NCBI GenBank assembly: GCA_029851415.1
Contig: CM056742.1
Coordinates: forward strand, 112,656,246-112,720,245
From: Eretmocerus hayati
Taxonomy: Eukaryota; Arthropoda; Insecta; Hymenoptera; Aphelinidae
Length of the DNA: 64,000 nt
Direction of reading: 5' to 3'
The translations under genes and the position numbers were made by a program. This document shows positions 12,081 to 24,087 of this stretch, one piece after another (the first letter of the stretch is position 1; every line of letters begins with the position of its first letter). The notes beneath the pieces were generated by a model. The model made no database searches. It worked only from the letters and a program-made list of their open reading frames with translations, and was not told the origin of the DNA.

Positions 12081-12762
12081 TTCTTTTTTTCCCGAATCTG
12101 TTTTTGTTTTGCTTTACGCAGACTTGCACTTTTTTCCTCGGTATCGAATATGTATTCAATCCTAATTTTATTCATTTACAATGTAATTCAAATTTTGACA
12201 TTCAAGTTTTGAGAGGTTCGACGCGGAAAATACTCGTTTGCGAGTGTAGATTCCGACGGAATGAGTATTTCGACTTTGTAAAAGTATTTACGCTTGGTGA
12301 GATCACCTCATGATATAAAGTAAGAATAATCATTTTTAAGAAGTAGTATATAGTTATTTTGATTGTCATAATAATCTATGATTGAATTTTCAAAATATAA
12401 CCGCTACAGCATATTTTTTAATTCAGTCATGAATTGATGAGTTACATCATTTTTGATTCATTTGGATTGAATAAATCCAATCTGCATTTATGAAATATTA
12501 TTTGAAAGTAGAAGTAATTAGTTAATTAATTTAAATATAATATTTGAAGATGTAAAAATAGCCCGTTAAATTTTTATGGGATTGAAAAATATGCTGTAGC
12601 GGTGCCTATATTTATCTCAAAACTTGAATGTCAAAATTTGAATTATATATATAAATGAATAAAATTAGGATTGAATACATATTCGATACCGAGGAAAAAA
12701 GTGCAAGTCTGCGTAAAGCAAAACAAAAACAGATTCGGGAAAAAAAGAAAAAAAAAATTCGG

Positions 12763-12834
12763 TTCCGGGAAGCGATCCCGAGCCTCCCGCGTGCGAGGCG
12801 GACCCGGTGCCACTTGCGCTAATTCTCACTATGA
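12763..12834 (-). other. tRNA-like SINE head (right palindrome arm)
   Basis: This is the inverted copy of the tRNA-like block of the left arm, with the same A-box- and B-box-like words on the minus strand. It differs from its partner by only a few bases, for example GGACCCGGTGCC here where the partner's complement has GGACCCGTTGCC. Confidence 0.4.
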
Positions 12835-13802
12835 CAATTTGTGCTCAAATGTTACTTATAAGCGTCAAGCCCCCATAAGGGGCTCGTGATCTGGGCCTCA
12901 TTTTTGTTGTTTATCGGCATGAATAACAACCGGCTTTGTTATCCATGGCCTATCGTTGATACTCAAATGGCGGAATCCGACAGAATGTATCAAAATAAGA
13001 CGGTTAAATTGTTGCATCGACTCATCAAAACAAAACGATGAGTACGGCCGCGACAGTTCGACTCTTGTCTTCTGCTGTGTGAGTTTGCGGGGAGAACGGC
13101 CGTGCGTGGCGTGTGTAGGTTATGTTATGGGTTTGAAGCATTTTGAAAAAGTAGCGCACAAGTCTTTTACGAAGGTGCTCCTTATGAGTGAGCCTCAACT
13201 CATCTAGAGATCTCGCCCTTTTATAATTTTCTCTCCTCGCCTCTATCATCTCAAGGGTAGAAAGTAAACACAGCAGCGAAATCCAGCTCAGTACTATTAT
13301 CCAGTAGTACGACAGTAGTACGCTCAGTAGTACTGTAGTAGACTACGGTCGTACTACTGCAGTAGGCTACTGCAGTAGTACGACAGTAAGCTACTACAGT
13401 AGTACGATCAGCCAGACAGTAGACTACTGTAGTACTACTGCAGTACTACGCTGTTTTTTCCACCAGGGGCCGATTTTGATTCTTATTAGAAAATAAGCTT
13501 CAAGAGCCCCAGAAACATATCCCACAACAATCCCGTTGGTGGGCGTCAGCGGAATGTAAAGGTATTTCAAGAGCACCGTGTCCTGCTCGCATCTAGCTCG
13601 AGGCTCGCCCCCGGAAGTTTCACACATATTTGGGGGTACATTGGAGAGTAATCCCACACGGATTGGTGCACATTCGTTCAGATGGAGGTATATGCGAACC
13701 ATACCTGTGAGGTCATCTTGAGCAAAATGTCAGAAGAGGGTGTTTCGAGTTGCCTGAATAGAATCGAGAATTCAATATCCCACACAGGTTATTGTTCTAA
13801 TT

Positions 13803-15233
13803 GAGTAATTTCACGTGAAAGGAATGGTCGATTGTACATGGTGTTCCAAATTTCTCTCTCATAATTTTTTATCGATTCTATACCCCAAATTATGACAAAA
13901 AAGAAACGGTCGCTAGGACCCAGAAAAAATTTTTTGCTTAGCTAGTGAGGAAGTTGGTGAAACTCTTGATTTTTTTTGGTGAAAGAATTGCTGCTTTATT
14001 CCCACTAAAACTGCTATAGGTCTGAAACAAAATAAGACAATGACACATAGACGAGCGCATTGGAAAGCTGAGACAAGAACCTATGAAAAGATGCCTTGGA
14101 ATTTTCTTTCGTGGTAATTGGTCTTATACATGGGCGATTTCATGAAAATCACTATTTAATTTTTTTTCAAAAACCTAATCTTTAAAAAATTCTGAAAACA
14201 CATAGTACGATGTGAAATTTGATGTTCTTTACGAAAAAAAATTTTTCAGTCTAGGTTCTGCACTGCCCAGTGAGTTTTGAGCGATTTTTTGCGATTTGAT
14301 TTTTCGACCAATGAGAATTCGAGAACTTCCTGTGCATGCGCGTGACTTTACGGAATTGAAACTTTGCGCAATCGATAGCCCGTGAAATTTCCTTTAAAAT
14401 GACTACTGGTGAAGTCCATTTTGGTGCTGTAGAACCGGAGTTCTAAGCGTCCCTATGGAACAAAAAGATTCACTCTCTCAAATCCTATAAATTTGTGAGC
14501 CGTTGATCTGGACCCCCGGTCTGAGATTTACTGGCAAACGACTGATGCGGATCCCGCAGACTACCCTACTCTCTGTGTTCCCTTTCAAATGTCATAGCTC
14601 AGCTCTATAAACATGAAAATGAACTTGACCAGTGATCGTTTTGAAGGAAATTCCACGGGCTATCGACTGTGCGAGGTTTCAATTACGTGAAATTACGCGC
14701 ATGCGCAGGAAATTTTCGAGTACTCATTGGTCAAAAAATCAAATCGCAAGAAATCGCTCAAAACTCACTGGGGAGTGCAGGACCTAGAGTCAAACATTTT
14801 TTTTCGTAAAGAACATCAAATTTTACATCAAACTATGTGTTTTCAGAATTTTTTTAAGATCAGGTTCTTGAAGAAAAAATTAAATAGTGATTTTCATGGA
14901 ATCGACCATATATAAGACTAGTTACCTCAAAAGAAAATTTCAAGGCATCTTTTGATAGGTTTTTGTCTCAGCTTCCCAATGCGCTCATCTACGTGTCATT
15001 ATCTTACTTTTTTCAGACCTATAGCAGTTTTAGTGGGAAAAGAGCAGCAATCCTTACACCAAAAAAAAATCAAAAGTTTCACCAACTTGTTCACCAACTA
15101 CGCAAAAAAATTTTTTTGGGTCCTAGCGAACGTTTTTCTATCCATTATTTGAGGTAAAGAATCGATAAAAAACTATGAGGAAGAGATTTGGTACATCATG
15201 TACAATCGACCGTTCCTTTCACGTGGATTACTC
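13803..15233. mobile_element. TIR element with AATT target duplication
   Basis: The ends start GAGTAATTTCACGTGAAAGG and, in reverse complement, GAGTAATCCACGTGAAAGG, and stay matched for ~38 bases. AATT lies directly outside both ends (13799-13802 and 15234-15237). The opposite arm of the host palindrome near 6990 has one uninterrupted CCAATTAGAAC, which serves as an empty site. The interior is itself palindromic (about 13803-14450 against 14600-15233, centre ~14,530). No transposase, so it is a non-autonomous foldback element. The superfamily is not assigned. Confidence 0.75.
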
Positions 15234-15317
15234 AATTGGTATTATTTGTATCGAAAAATATATTCGCACAGGTTTGGGGTCGAAGGAAAATAGTATATTT
15301 CCGTACTGAGAGCGGTA

Positions 15318-15393
15318 GCCCATTTTGGGCACTAGGACGATTTGTCTGTCGAGCGAAGCGAGACAGACATGTCCTCCAGTGCCCAAAATGGGT
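15318..15393. repeat. Compact 76-base hairpin
   Basis: GCCCATTTTGGGCACTAGGA is answered by TCCTCCAGTGCCCAAAATGG, with an inner stem GTCTGTCGAGCG/GAAGCGAGACAGAC. It lies in the right arm and has no counterpart at the equivalent place in the left arm, so it looks like a small inserted foldback sequence. Confidence 0.7.
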
Positions 15394-16023
15394 TTGCAAG
15401 CGAGGTGCGGATATATTTTTTCATTACGAGAACCCTAAAATCCTATTTAAACGCGGCGTTTTTAGGTTAGAGTAATAAAATAACGATTGTTCAACTGAGC
15501 TCAAAGTTTGGCATTTTCACGGAACTGCTCAACATGTAACGACTGTAACTCCTATGAGAAATCCGATAATCGAATTTTACCATTGATCAAATTGTAGCTC
15601 CTTTCAATACCTTCAAAATGACCGCTGGTAAAAGTCGATTATTACATGTCTAGTAGGAGCTGCATCACTTTGAAGCAAGCCCAAAAATCGGTAAAATGTG
15701 CTTTCAGCAAATAGCACCTAGGAATTGGTCGTCTCAAATATCGACCTCAGACAATGGTTTCTTAGAAGTCCCAGTCTTGAGGAAGAAAATGCACCTAGGT
15801 ACGTCCAAAAATGTTGAGTCTAGTCAGAGTTATGATTTTCTGGAAAAAGGCTAAAAAGGGGCCTAAGACGGACCTTTCATAGGCCACAGGGCCCACGGGG
15901 GCCTTGGAAAAAATCTCAAACAAATTCTTTTGTACTATATTAACGTAGTACTAACGGAAAATTTCTAGTGATTTTTTCGAGACCCCCCTGCTGCAGGCAT
16001 TCGTCGAAATACTCCGAAATGAC

Positions 16024-16030
16024 CCATATA

Positions 16031-16096
<66 letters not shown>
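16024..16096. repeat. (TA)n microsatellite
   Basis: About 35 TA units with one CA interruption. It sits exactly between the first palindrome and the related second one. Reading frames through it are low-complexity and not genes. Confidence 0.95.
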
Positions 16097-16099
<3 letters not shown>

Positions 16100-18365
16100 G
16101 GTATTCTGAAGCAAGCTGGACAAAATCGTCACCAGGGGGATCGGGGAAAGATCTGAAATAGTATTTTTCGATTCGAGGGTGGGAAGTTTGGTTTCACTTT
16201 TTAAGTGATTGTTTTCGCCCCGAGCCCTGGCGAGGGTCGAAATTATCACGAGTGAAGCAAGAAAACTTCACGCCCGAGTATCGGAATACGTTTTTCGATC
16301 GACTGGACGCAAAGTGAACGAAAACTGCCGTGCGTAAAACAGTGTTCTACGCACAGTCGATCGAAAAATTTTTTTTCTGTACTATGTTGATATGGTGCAA
16401 AAAATTTTTTTCCCGATTTTTTTCGCCCCCCCCCCTGTGGGCCCTGGGGCTCGTAAAAGGGGCTTTTTAGGCCCTTTGGAAAAGTCACAGCTCCAACAGA
16501 ATTCAATATTTCCCGGTGTACTTCGGCGCATTTCTCTCGTAAATGCAAGTTGTTTTGAGAGAAAAATTTCCCAAGTCCGATAATCGACCCTGGCTACCCC
16601 TGGGAGCTATTTACTGGGAGCAAATTTTAGCGATTTTCACGTCATCTTGTGGACGACCTAGGTCCAACAAGAAAGGTGATGATCGACTTTTGCTGGGGAT
16701 CGTTTTGAAAGTCTTGACAGAACCTACAATTTCATCACTGATAAAAGTCGGTTATTGTACTTTCCATAGGAGCTACAGCATTAGGAAAACGAGCATTTTT
16801 TAAAAAATCGAAACTTTGAGACTAAAATACTAAAAATGTCCATGATATTCATTCACCAAACTCCTCCAATTTGTTCTTTGAGGTGTCTACTTATACCAAC
16901 AAAATTTTTGGGAGGGCATTTTTTCTCTTTTTTTCAAACGTATCCCAAAATGCCGTTTTTTGCAATTTCCTCACGCACGTCATCATTGGCCATGGCTGCA
17001 TATGCCTCCATCCCACTTAATTCGCACCAGAGTATATGAATGTACTCATCCAAGTACCCCCAGACACGTATCAAAACTTGCGGGGACGGTTCTCGAGCCG
17101 GGGGCGAGCTGTGGGTTATATTTGCCGAGTCAAAAATGGGCATCATTTTGGCCATCTGAGTGCAGGAGGCCGTGAGCATGGTTTTACTCATTCTAGCTCG
17201 CAAATGAAACATTGGGCTGGAATGGAGATTCAAACTCACTCTTCTGACTCAAAATGACCATCTAAACATAATCCCGAGGTCAGTTTTGCTCTAAATAGCC
17301 GTCCCTCTGCCCCATTGAGAATTTAGATTAAGTCGACGGGTTCTGACACCGTTGAGTCTTTAGACGACATTCTAGAACTGAACTGACTTTGGAGTTGTGT
17401 TTAGATGGTCATTTTGAGTCGGAAAAGTATGTTTGAATCTCCATTCCAGCCCAATGTTTCATTATCGAGTTAGAATGAGTAAGGCCATGCTCACGACTTC
17501 CTGCACTGAGACGGCCAAAATAATGCCCTCTCTTGACTCGACAAATATAACCCACAGCTAGCTCCTGGCTCGAGAACCGTCCCCCTGAGTTTTTATACAT
17601 GTTTGGGGGTACTTGGGAGAGTACCTTCATATACTCTGGTGCGAGTTCAGTGGCATGGAAGCATATGCAGCCATGGCCATCGATGACGTATTTGATAAAA
17701 TTGCAAAAAACGTCATTTTGAGATGCATTAAAGAAAAACAAAAAAAAAATGCCCTCCCAAAATTTTTTTGGTATAAATAGACACCTCAAAGAACATCCTG
17801 GTGAAGTTTGGTGGATGAATATTATGGACGTTTTTAGTATTTTAGTACCGAAGTTTCGATTTTTTAAAAAAGTCGTCGTTTTCCCACTGCAGTAGCTCCT
17901 ATGAAAAGTACAATAACCGACTTTTACCAATGGTCAAATTTTAGGTTTTGTCAAGACCTTCAAAATGACCACTAGCAAAAGTCGATTATCACCTTTCTAG
18001 TTGGACCTAGTTCGTCCAAAAGATCACGTAAAAATCGCTTGAATTTGCTCTCAGTAAATAGCTCCCAGAGGTGGCCAGGGTCGATAATCGACCTTGAGCA
18101 ATTTTTTTCTCAAAAGTACTTGCATTTGCGAGGAGAATGCACCCGGGTATGTAGGAAAATATTGAATTCCGTTGGAGCTGTGATTTTTCCAAAATAGGCC
18201 AAAGAAGGGCGTAGAATGGCCCTTTTACTGGCCTCAGGGCCCACAGTGGAGGTCGAAAAAATCGAAAAAAAAATTTTCTGCGCTATTTCAACATAGAACA
18301 AACAGTGGAAAAATTCTTCAGATATTTCCCTGACCCCCCCCCCCCCCTGGTGACGATTTTGTCCA
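16097..18365. repeat. Second palindrome, centre ~17,330
   Basis: Left arm 16105-17290 pairs with 17390-18365. Both ends carry GACAAAATCGTCACCAGGGGG-type sequence, and both sides of the centre carry TGACTCAAAATGACCATCTAAACA-type sequence. The arms are homologous to, but clearly diverged from, the 6200-7200 and 15240-16023 arms, including shared phrases around ATTTTAGCGATTTT and GGTCATTTTGAA. This is therefore a second member of the same foldback family. Long C runs occur near 16428 and 18334. Confidence 0.75.
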
Positions 18366-18450
18366 GTTTGCTCCAGAATTCCTCATATATAGTTGTGATT
18401 GGCTCGGCCTACATAATAGTTCCATATATGTTTGTCTTATAATGACATAT

Positions 18451-18852
18451 ATATGAGAGGTTCTACAGAACTTTTGACATTTGGGTTACTGCAGAATGAA
18501 ATTTTTTTTTTCATGGCACGCGTCTGGAATCAATTTGAGTGGTAACTAGAACCTCAAAAAGGAGTGGAAAAGTGCGTGCCCACTAATTTGGGGGAATGTT
18601 ATTTCTGTACCAACCAAAAACGTTCACAGACGTCCAAAGGACTTTTAGATACTCTCAGTCGAATGTAAACCCATCGGATCATTCGCGCACTGCTAGATGT
18701 GGTTATTGGTCAGATTTTTGAGTAATTCTGACTGAAAAGCAACGATTTTTCTGCCACGCCAGCTCGTTATTACACCACGAGGGGTATTCAAGGAAAATGG
18801 CTCTGGAAACTAGAATCATTTCAACGCGTCTTTGTATGATTCGGGATCGTGG

Positions 18853-18892
<40 letters not shown>

Positions 18893-20347
18893 TTGAATAC
18901 TAAGGTCCCAGAGTGTTTTTCGAACGACAGTATATGGGTGGTGCTGATGGCGAGAGTAGTGATAATCACGAGGTAGAGCTCCATATTTTAAGCAGATATG
19001 GCAAATGCTATGTTTTTTTCTTTTTTCTTCTCCAATTGCTCCTCTTGCTCCTTTCGTTTAAGTCTCGATTTTTCCCTCTTGACTCGAGCATTGTTTTCAC
19101 TATTTTCCATGAATCAATAATATTGAATATCCTGTCACAATCGACGATCTAGCACCACGCAAGCTATTTCCCATGTATCTAATTTTAAAATCCTTTCAAA
19201 ATGGTTATAATAGTCGATTTGCACAGAGTTGTCGTCAAATGCCCGAAACCGATATTGATAGTGGAGCTCAGAATCAGGAAACAACTAGTTGCGCGAATAA
19301 CTACAAGCCCCCCCTGCCGTACACAGTCGTCCAAAATTCTCTACAATGTTTACCGGTGAGCACAAACATACACATCTACAGCGTAATGCTGTGTCTATGT
19401 TTGATAAGCCTGTACGACAAGCCGGAGCTCCGAAATTCCTTCTGCTCAAGATCTGGCGCCTCGTCCGTAATTCTTCAATTGACCGTAAAATTTTTGAATA
19501 AAGTCTATGGTGGCGTTTGAAGGTAGAATGGGTTCTCTGGTGTGATTAATCTGTTTCCAAGATGATATGAGCGATTGCAACCTCATAGAAGTGCTGAGAC
19601 GGGCTCGATCACATCGACCCCTCCGATACAATCCTTGTAATGCTTCTCACTCAAATAACATTCCATATCAGGACATGAGAACTATGGGATATTGTTCAAA
19701 AATAGGTGGAGAAAAATGGGCAAAACATTCCAGGAGCGTGCCCCCCTTCTCCCCCTCGTGCCGTGGAAATTTGACCATTTTGAGTCGAGTGGGCGCATGA
19801 ACTGACCCATCTTCTTGATGCTATCATTTAAACGCAATTGGTCGCACGCACCCAAACCAAACGGGATATTATTGGTGTTGTTGCAAGCTATTGAAATCCG
19901 TTTCGATCATGTAACTATCGCAAATGTTATTTTTTTTGTAAGCTCAGTACGGGAGATCTCAACTTTTCGTGAAAACACGGTTACGCGACTTCGACGTTTG
20001 TTTATGAACGCCACGTTGAAGGCACACGTCTGAAACCAATCTTTTCTCGATATATAGGGTGCCTGAAATGTCACTGAATTTTTGCAGAATTTTTCGAGCA
20101 ATGTTATTTTTGCAGCAGACTGAAGAAATCAAAAAACGGCGCGAGTACGCTAAGAGATACCCAAAGAATGAGGGTTGCGGGCCGTGCTGTGGATAAATAG
20201 ATTCTTTTGACAGAACAGCGAATAGAGTACACATTCCGAGGCCCTCGAACCTATTCAAATCAACTCCGACACTTTGATAATCTTTTGAAGGTTCAGAGAT
20301 AGCGTGCAGTACGCCTAATGTCAAAAGTTCTGTAGAACCTCTCATAT
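18451..20347. mobile_element. ~1.9-kb TIR element inserted in the right terminal repeat
   Basis: The ends match in inverse orientation: ATATGAGAGGTTCTACAGAA at the left and its reverse complement ending at 20347. The match continues into CTTTTGACATT, about 31 bases in total. It interrupts the right terminal repeat of the composite at the point matching GACTACATA in the left copy. A (TA)n run lies inside. The longest internal ORFs (60-130 codons) look accidental and no transposase was recognised. Confidence 0.6.
18855..18888. repeat. (TA)n microsatellite
   Basis: Uninterrupted TA units inside the 18.5-20.3 kb element. Confidence 0.9.
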
Positions 20348-20647
20348 GTCGTAGGCGAATAGGATTATCAGCCGGATAGCTATCTTCCGCGGCGCATAGT
20401 TATCCGTCGGCCAATAGGATTCGCGCACTACTGCTTACAAATTGATTATTCATGCAACACTGAGCCATCCTTCCTGTTATTGACTCCGAGGCGATGACAG
20501 TGCTGTTATCTCCTCAACGATCGGTGACAAGAGGGATGAGTTAGTGTTTAATGCAGAACCTCTTTTCAAACGATTTCTGTGATGCTTCTTTCACGCTCAC
20601 GCGCGTCGAATCCTAACTGCCTGAGAATCCTATTTGCCTACGACATA
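20345..20647. mobile_element. 303-bp MITE
   Basis: TATGTCGTAGGCGAATAGGA at the left and the reverse complement at the right (AATCCTATTTGCCTACGACA) form a 22-bp terminal repeat with one mismatch. CATATG-like bases flank both sides. There is no ORF. It abuts the end of the preceding 1.9-kb element, so the two insertions share or overlap a target at this point. Confidence 0.65.
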
Positions 20648-20772
20648 CATATGTAGTCTATTTGCCGTTTTGTACCAATGAGCCATTGTAATACTTGTGC
20701 CTTGACAAGAGACAGACGTGCTCATCATGAGCTCATCTGTACTCGATCTTTTCTGTTTACATGAAATTTTGA

Positions 20773-21889
20773 GAAAATGTTTGACTCAGAGGTGTGCGCT
20801 AATTTGGCTATGATATTAGCTCTCACTTATCGATGTAACCGAGTTTTGTGGAAAAATTGTCTCTTGCTATTGTTTACGAAAATGATGAAATACTTGTTCG
20901 AAACGGGGAATTTAGCAATGAGTTTTCGAAGTTAAAAAGAAGACGAATCGAATCCCGTTTGTTTTGTCAGTGTGCGTTGATCCAGACAAATTTTATGGAG
21001 CTTTAAAGCTCATAAAGTTATCGCACCACTGGCTCTGGAAATGGTCATTCTATTATGGCATACTCAGGAGACATGAAACACAAGATTGGAATGTTATGCT
21101 CTTTTCTCTTCATCATAAAAGGGATATAACCGCACTGTTCTAAGTAGCAATTGTCGACCGGTATTTCTGTGAGAAGCTAAGGAGAAATATTTGAATCCCG
21201 ATGGTAAGCTAAATAAGCCTTTGAATGTGATGGTATCGCGAATTTCTTGATTTCTTCATAGTATACGGCTGGAATATGAACAAAGTAACACTATACAGTA
21301 TACCCTAGAAATTGAAATGAGACTCATAAGTCGTGACTCGATTTTGGAAATTTACATCGAATTTTGGAAAAATCAATGATAAAATTCATCTTAAAGTCAA
21401 GTTAGGCGAAATATAATCCCTATCAAACGTCTAGACAATGTTTTGAATCGAATCTACTCGATTGGAGTTGACTCACAAATGTTTTGAGAGTGGAATTCCC
21501 TACTTGTCGTTCTGAACCAGATTCCTTGGCTTGGAAGAGAGTGGCACCACTCTTTTCACACGTTTTTGAGGTCTTAGAATCACATAAAACCCATTTCAAA
21601 CGTGTGGGATGGAAAAATTCTTTCTCTATTTCGGAGGGTCACTAGTTAAACGTTCCATGGAAACCCTCATAAGTGATATTTATTATGCTATGAACAAATA
21701 TTTTATTCTTGTTCACAAATATTTTGAAAATACGACCAGGAATGAAGAGCAGTGTTAGCTGTAAAAAATGTATAACATGTCAATATCGAAGATTGTATTG
21801 ATACTTGTATGGTTTCTGAAATGTACAGGGTGTGATTGAGGGAATAATGTATGAATATTGTGAGACTGTCAACATGGATGAGTGCTGCA
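20773..21889. other. No feature recognised
   Basis: AT-rich sequence without a convincing ORF, repeat or RNA gene. Confidence 0.4.
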
Positions 21890-22140
21890 CATGGATCAAA
21901 TTAAACAATACAGTCTCTTAATTGGACGTTTTGGGTATACCCCTTTGTTATTATTATAACACTGAATTGATGAACGGCACGGGGACAAAAAAGATTTCCT
22001 ATGCAGAGAATGATGGTCTTCTCGCGTTGGAATAACATCGGAAGGAGAATGAGAAAAAAAATTGGAACCGTCCGGGATACGATCCCGAGCCCTCCGACTA
22101 TTCACCTAGAACCATATCCAGTACACCACGGAGACGAGAC
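21890..22140 (-). mobile_element. tRNA-derived SINE-like copy
   Basis: On the minus strand from about 22135 the sequence reads like a tRNA-derived promoter: TGGTGTACTGG as A box, and GGGATCGTATCCC as B box about 45 bases later. A T-rich run and ~150 bases of body follow. The B-box region (GGCTCGGGATCG then TCCCGGA) matches the tRNA-like heads at 12.0 and 12.8 kb, which suggests one SINE family. Target duplications were not found, and a decayed tRNA gene is the alternative. Confidence 0.4.
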
Positions 22141-23796
22141 ATGTGAACGAAACAAAGCTTATATATAAATCGCGGCCTCAAAGCGGAGCTTTGTTTACAT
22201 CGGAAAAAATCGTCAGTCGCGGAAACGCCTGGTCTAGAGAGGGGCTGACGGTCGATTTTGATCATTTTGGATCATGATCTATCACGTCTGAAAGTTTCAG
22301 ATTTTGATAAATATAGCACATGAGTTGCTCGAAAAAACTATTTGAAAATTTAATTTAAAAAGAATGCCCACGTGCTGAGAGGGCTGACGGTGGGTTCAGG
22401 TTAGGTACATCAAGGACAATACTTTAAGTACCTTTCCAGCCTTCATGGAATGTGGCACAAAAAAAGTTCACCAGCTCCCAGTCTAGGACGTGCAAGTGCG
22501 CAGATTGTAGGATTTTTTAAGACAAGAAAGAACTAGTTGAGTTAGATGGAAAAAGATTCAGATGCGCCGGAATGGCATCCATTTAAAAATAGTCTGAAAA
22601 TTGAGAAAAAGTGACTTTAACTATCGTCATGTAGACTAAACGCATTTGGTTTTGAGAGTCTTGCATATTTTTTTTCTGAGAGTTGACATCAAAATGAAGG
22701 AAATGCGACTCCGCAAGCCTCGCTTCGATGTTTCTGGTCGATTTGGCGATTCTTTTTAAAACACTAAAAAAAGCTTTTTGTGAAACTTCAATAAATTCTA
22801 GTGGGCGTAAAAATTTTTTCAGGGGGCTGAAACTCTATTTTTGGTGCCTACTTTCATGTAAAAAATTGGCGGAAAGATCCGCGGGGGTCGTGCGCACGGA
22901 TTTGCCGAAATGTACCGATCTGACCCATGTACATTATAGGCTTGAGAAGGGCGCCAAATAGCGCCGAAAGGTTGCCACAATAAATTATTCACATCTTGGC
23001 GCATCAAAACGATTGATTGAAAAACACCTAGTACAAGCGACAGGTTCGTCAGCAACAGTCGCACTTCAGATATGAGTCTCCACATCTGTATTCAATTCCT
23101 CCGCGGGAGAGAATGGAGGATTAAGGGTGAAATGGATGCCATGATACAAGAAAGTCGACGAGAATGCCAATTTTAAAATTTCGCCAGGCGAGACAAAAGT
23201 CAGTGTGACTCTCAATCATGAGAATAGTTTGTGTAAGAAGTGCACTAAGTGTGCAGAAATTGCGAATAATATACTCGACAATGGCTTATGGATCGACGAT
23301 GAATTGTACTATAATTTCAACACCGATCTATTTTGAGAATATGGCGTGGAGTGTAGCATAGGAAACTTAAACAAATCATTCTATATTGATGGAAGAAAAT
23401 GCGAAGAGACATCTGTTAGTCAAAGTGAGAAACCATATGGAGATTATCAAAGATAGTAGAACTGCAGTAAAAGAGCATCTATAAATTGAATCATAATGCA
23501 TGAGCATTGTCGGAGAAGGAGATTGGTTGAAATGAAGGATGATTTTGAATCCTCGAATCTCAATATTCCTAAATAGATAAAAAGGGGGAAAAATGAGAGG
23601 TAGAGGCCTCAACCACGCCCACGCTTGGAGAGTCCAGCCAATCTTATTGGGTCTGTTTGAGCCCGTGCCACATAGACACAGCAAGATATAGACTGCGGGT
23701 CGGAATCCGGATAGTGGGTTCTCGAGAACACACGAATGCGAGTGAGAGAGCATGATGTAAGAGTCACGCCACTCCAAAAGAAAGCATTGCCTCTTA
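22141..23796. other. No feature recognised
   Basis: No repeat structure or protein-like ORF stands out. The short ORFs lack domain features. Confidence 0.4.
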
Positions 23797-24087
23797 GGGT
23801 GTGTCCACAATTGAGCGCGCGCGCGTGCCCCCGTGCTCCCGCGCGGCTCCCGGCGCGCGCGTCGCTCCTACCATAGAAAAATTACGAAATTCCCTTGTCA
23901 CCCATAGGTAGTGCACTACTTTCAAAGTATACACAACTGAAGGGTGCTCCAGTTCTATATACTTTGAAAGTAGTCGGTAACGAGGAAAACTCGTAATTTC
24001 TCAATGGTAGAAGCAGCGCGCGCGCCGGGAGCCGCGCGTGTGCACGGGGGTACGCGCGCGCGCTCCATTTGTGGATGCACCCTTGTG
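23797..24087. mobile_element. ~290-bp palindromic MITE with CG-alternating arms
   Basis: The ends read GGGTGTGTCCACAATTGAGC and, in reverse complement, GGGTGCATCCACAAATGGAG. The arms continue with GCGCGCGCGCG, CGGCTCCCGGCGCGCGCG and TACCAT(A/T)GA, and even the AT-rich centre (ACTTTCAAAGTATA / TATACTTTGAAAGT) is paired. There is no ORF. The alternating CG tracts are unusual in this otherwise AT-rich DNA. Confidence 0.75.

Larger units (their letters stand above)
11387..13468. mobile_element. Central ~2.1-kb palindrome
   Basis: The two arms (about 11387-12260 and 12620-13468) are near-identical inverted copies around an AT-rich centre of ~350 bases. From outside in, each arm carries CAGTAGTAC-type repeats, a block beginning ATGATAGAGGC, a block around ACATAACCTACACACGCCAC, and a tRNA-like head followed by T-rich sequence. 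The centre shares the GCTACAGCATATTTTT word in inverted form. There is no transposase. The high arm similarity suggests the structure is recent or kept alike by gene conversion. Confidence 0.75.
5999..20772. mobile_element. Composite ~15-kb nested inverted-repeat element
   Basis: The outer ends are inverted copies. The left end (5999-6200) matches the reverse complement of 20650-20772, and after a later insertion the match resumes in 18366-18450. Shared words include AGATCGAGTACAGATGAGCT and GGCTCATTGGTACAAAACGG. Inside, one palindrome spans about 6200-16023 and a related one about 16097-18365. Several further elements with their own terminal inverted repeats are inserted in their arms. No ORF in the region looks like a transposase, so this is presumably a non-autonomous foldback-type DNA element enlarged by later insertions. 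The target duplication was not resolved. Confidence 0.7.

Noticed and set aside
15965..16249. Isoleucine/tyrosine-rich ORFs over the TA tract
   Set aside because: Translation of (TA)n.
5999..20772. Polinton/Maverick interpretation of the 15-kb composite
   Set aside because: No DNA polymerase B, integrase, ATPase or capsid-like ORF is present, and the interior is palindromic rather than coding.
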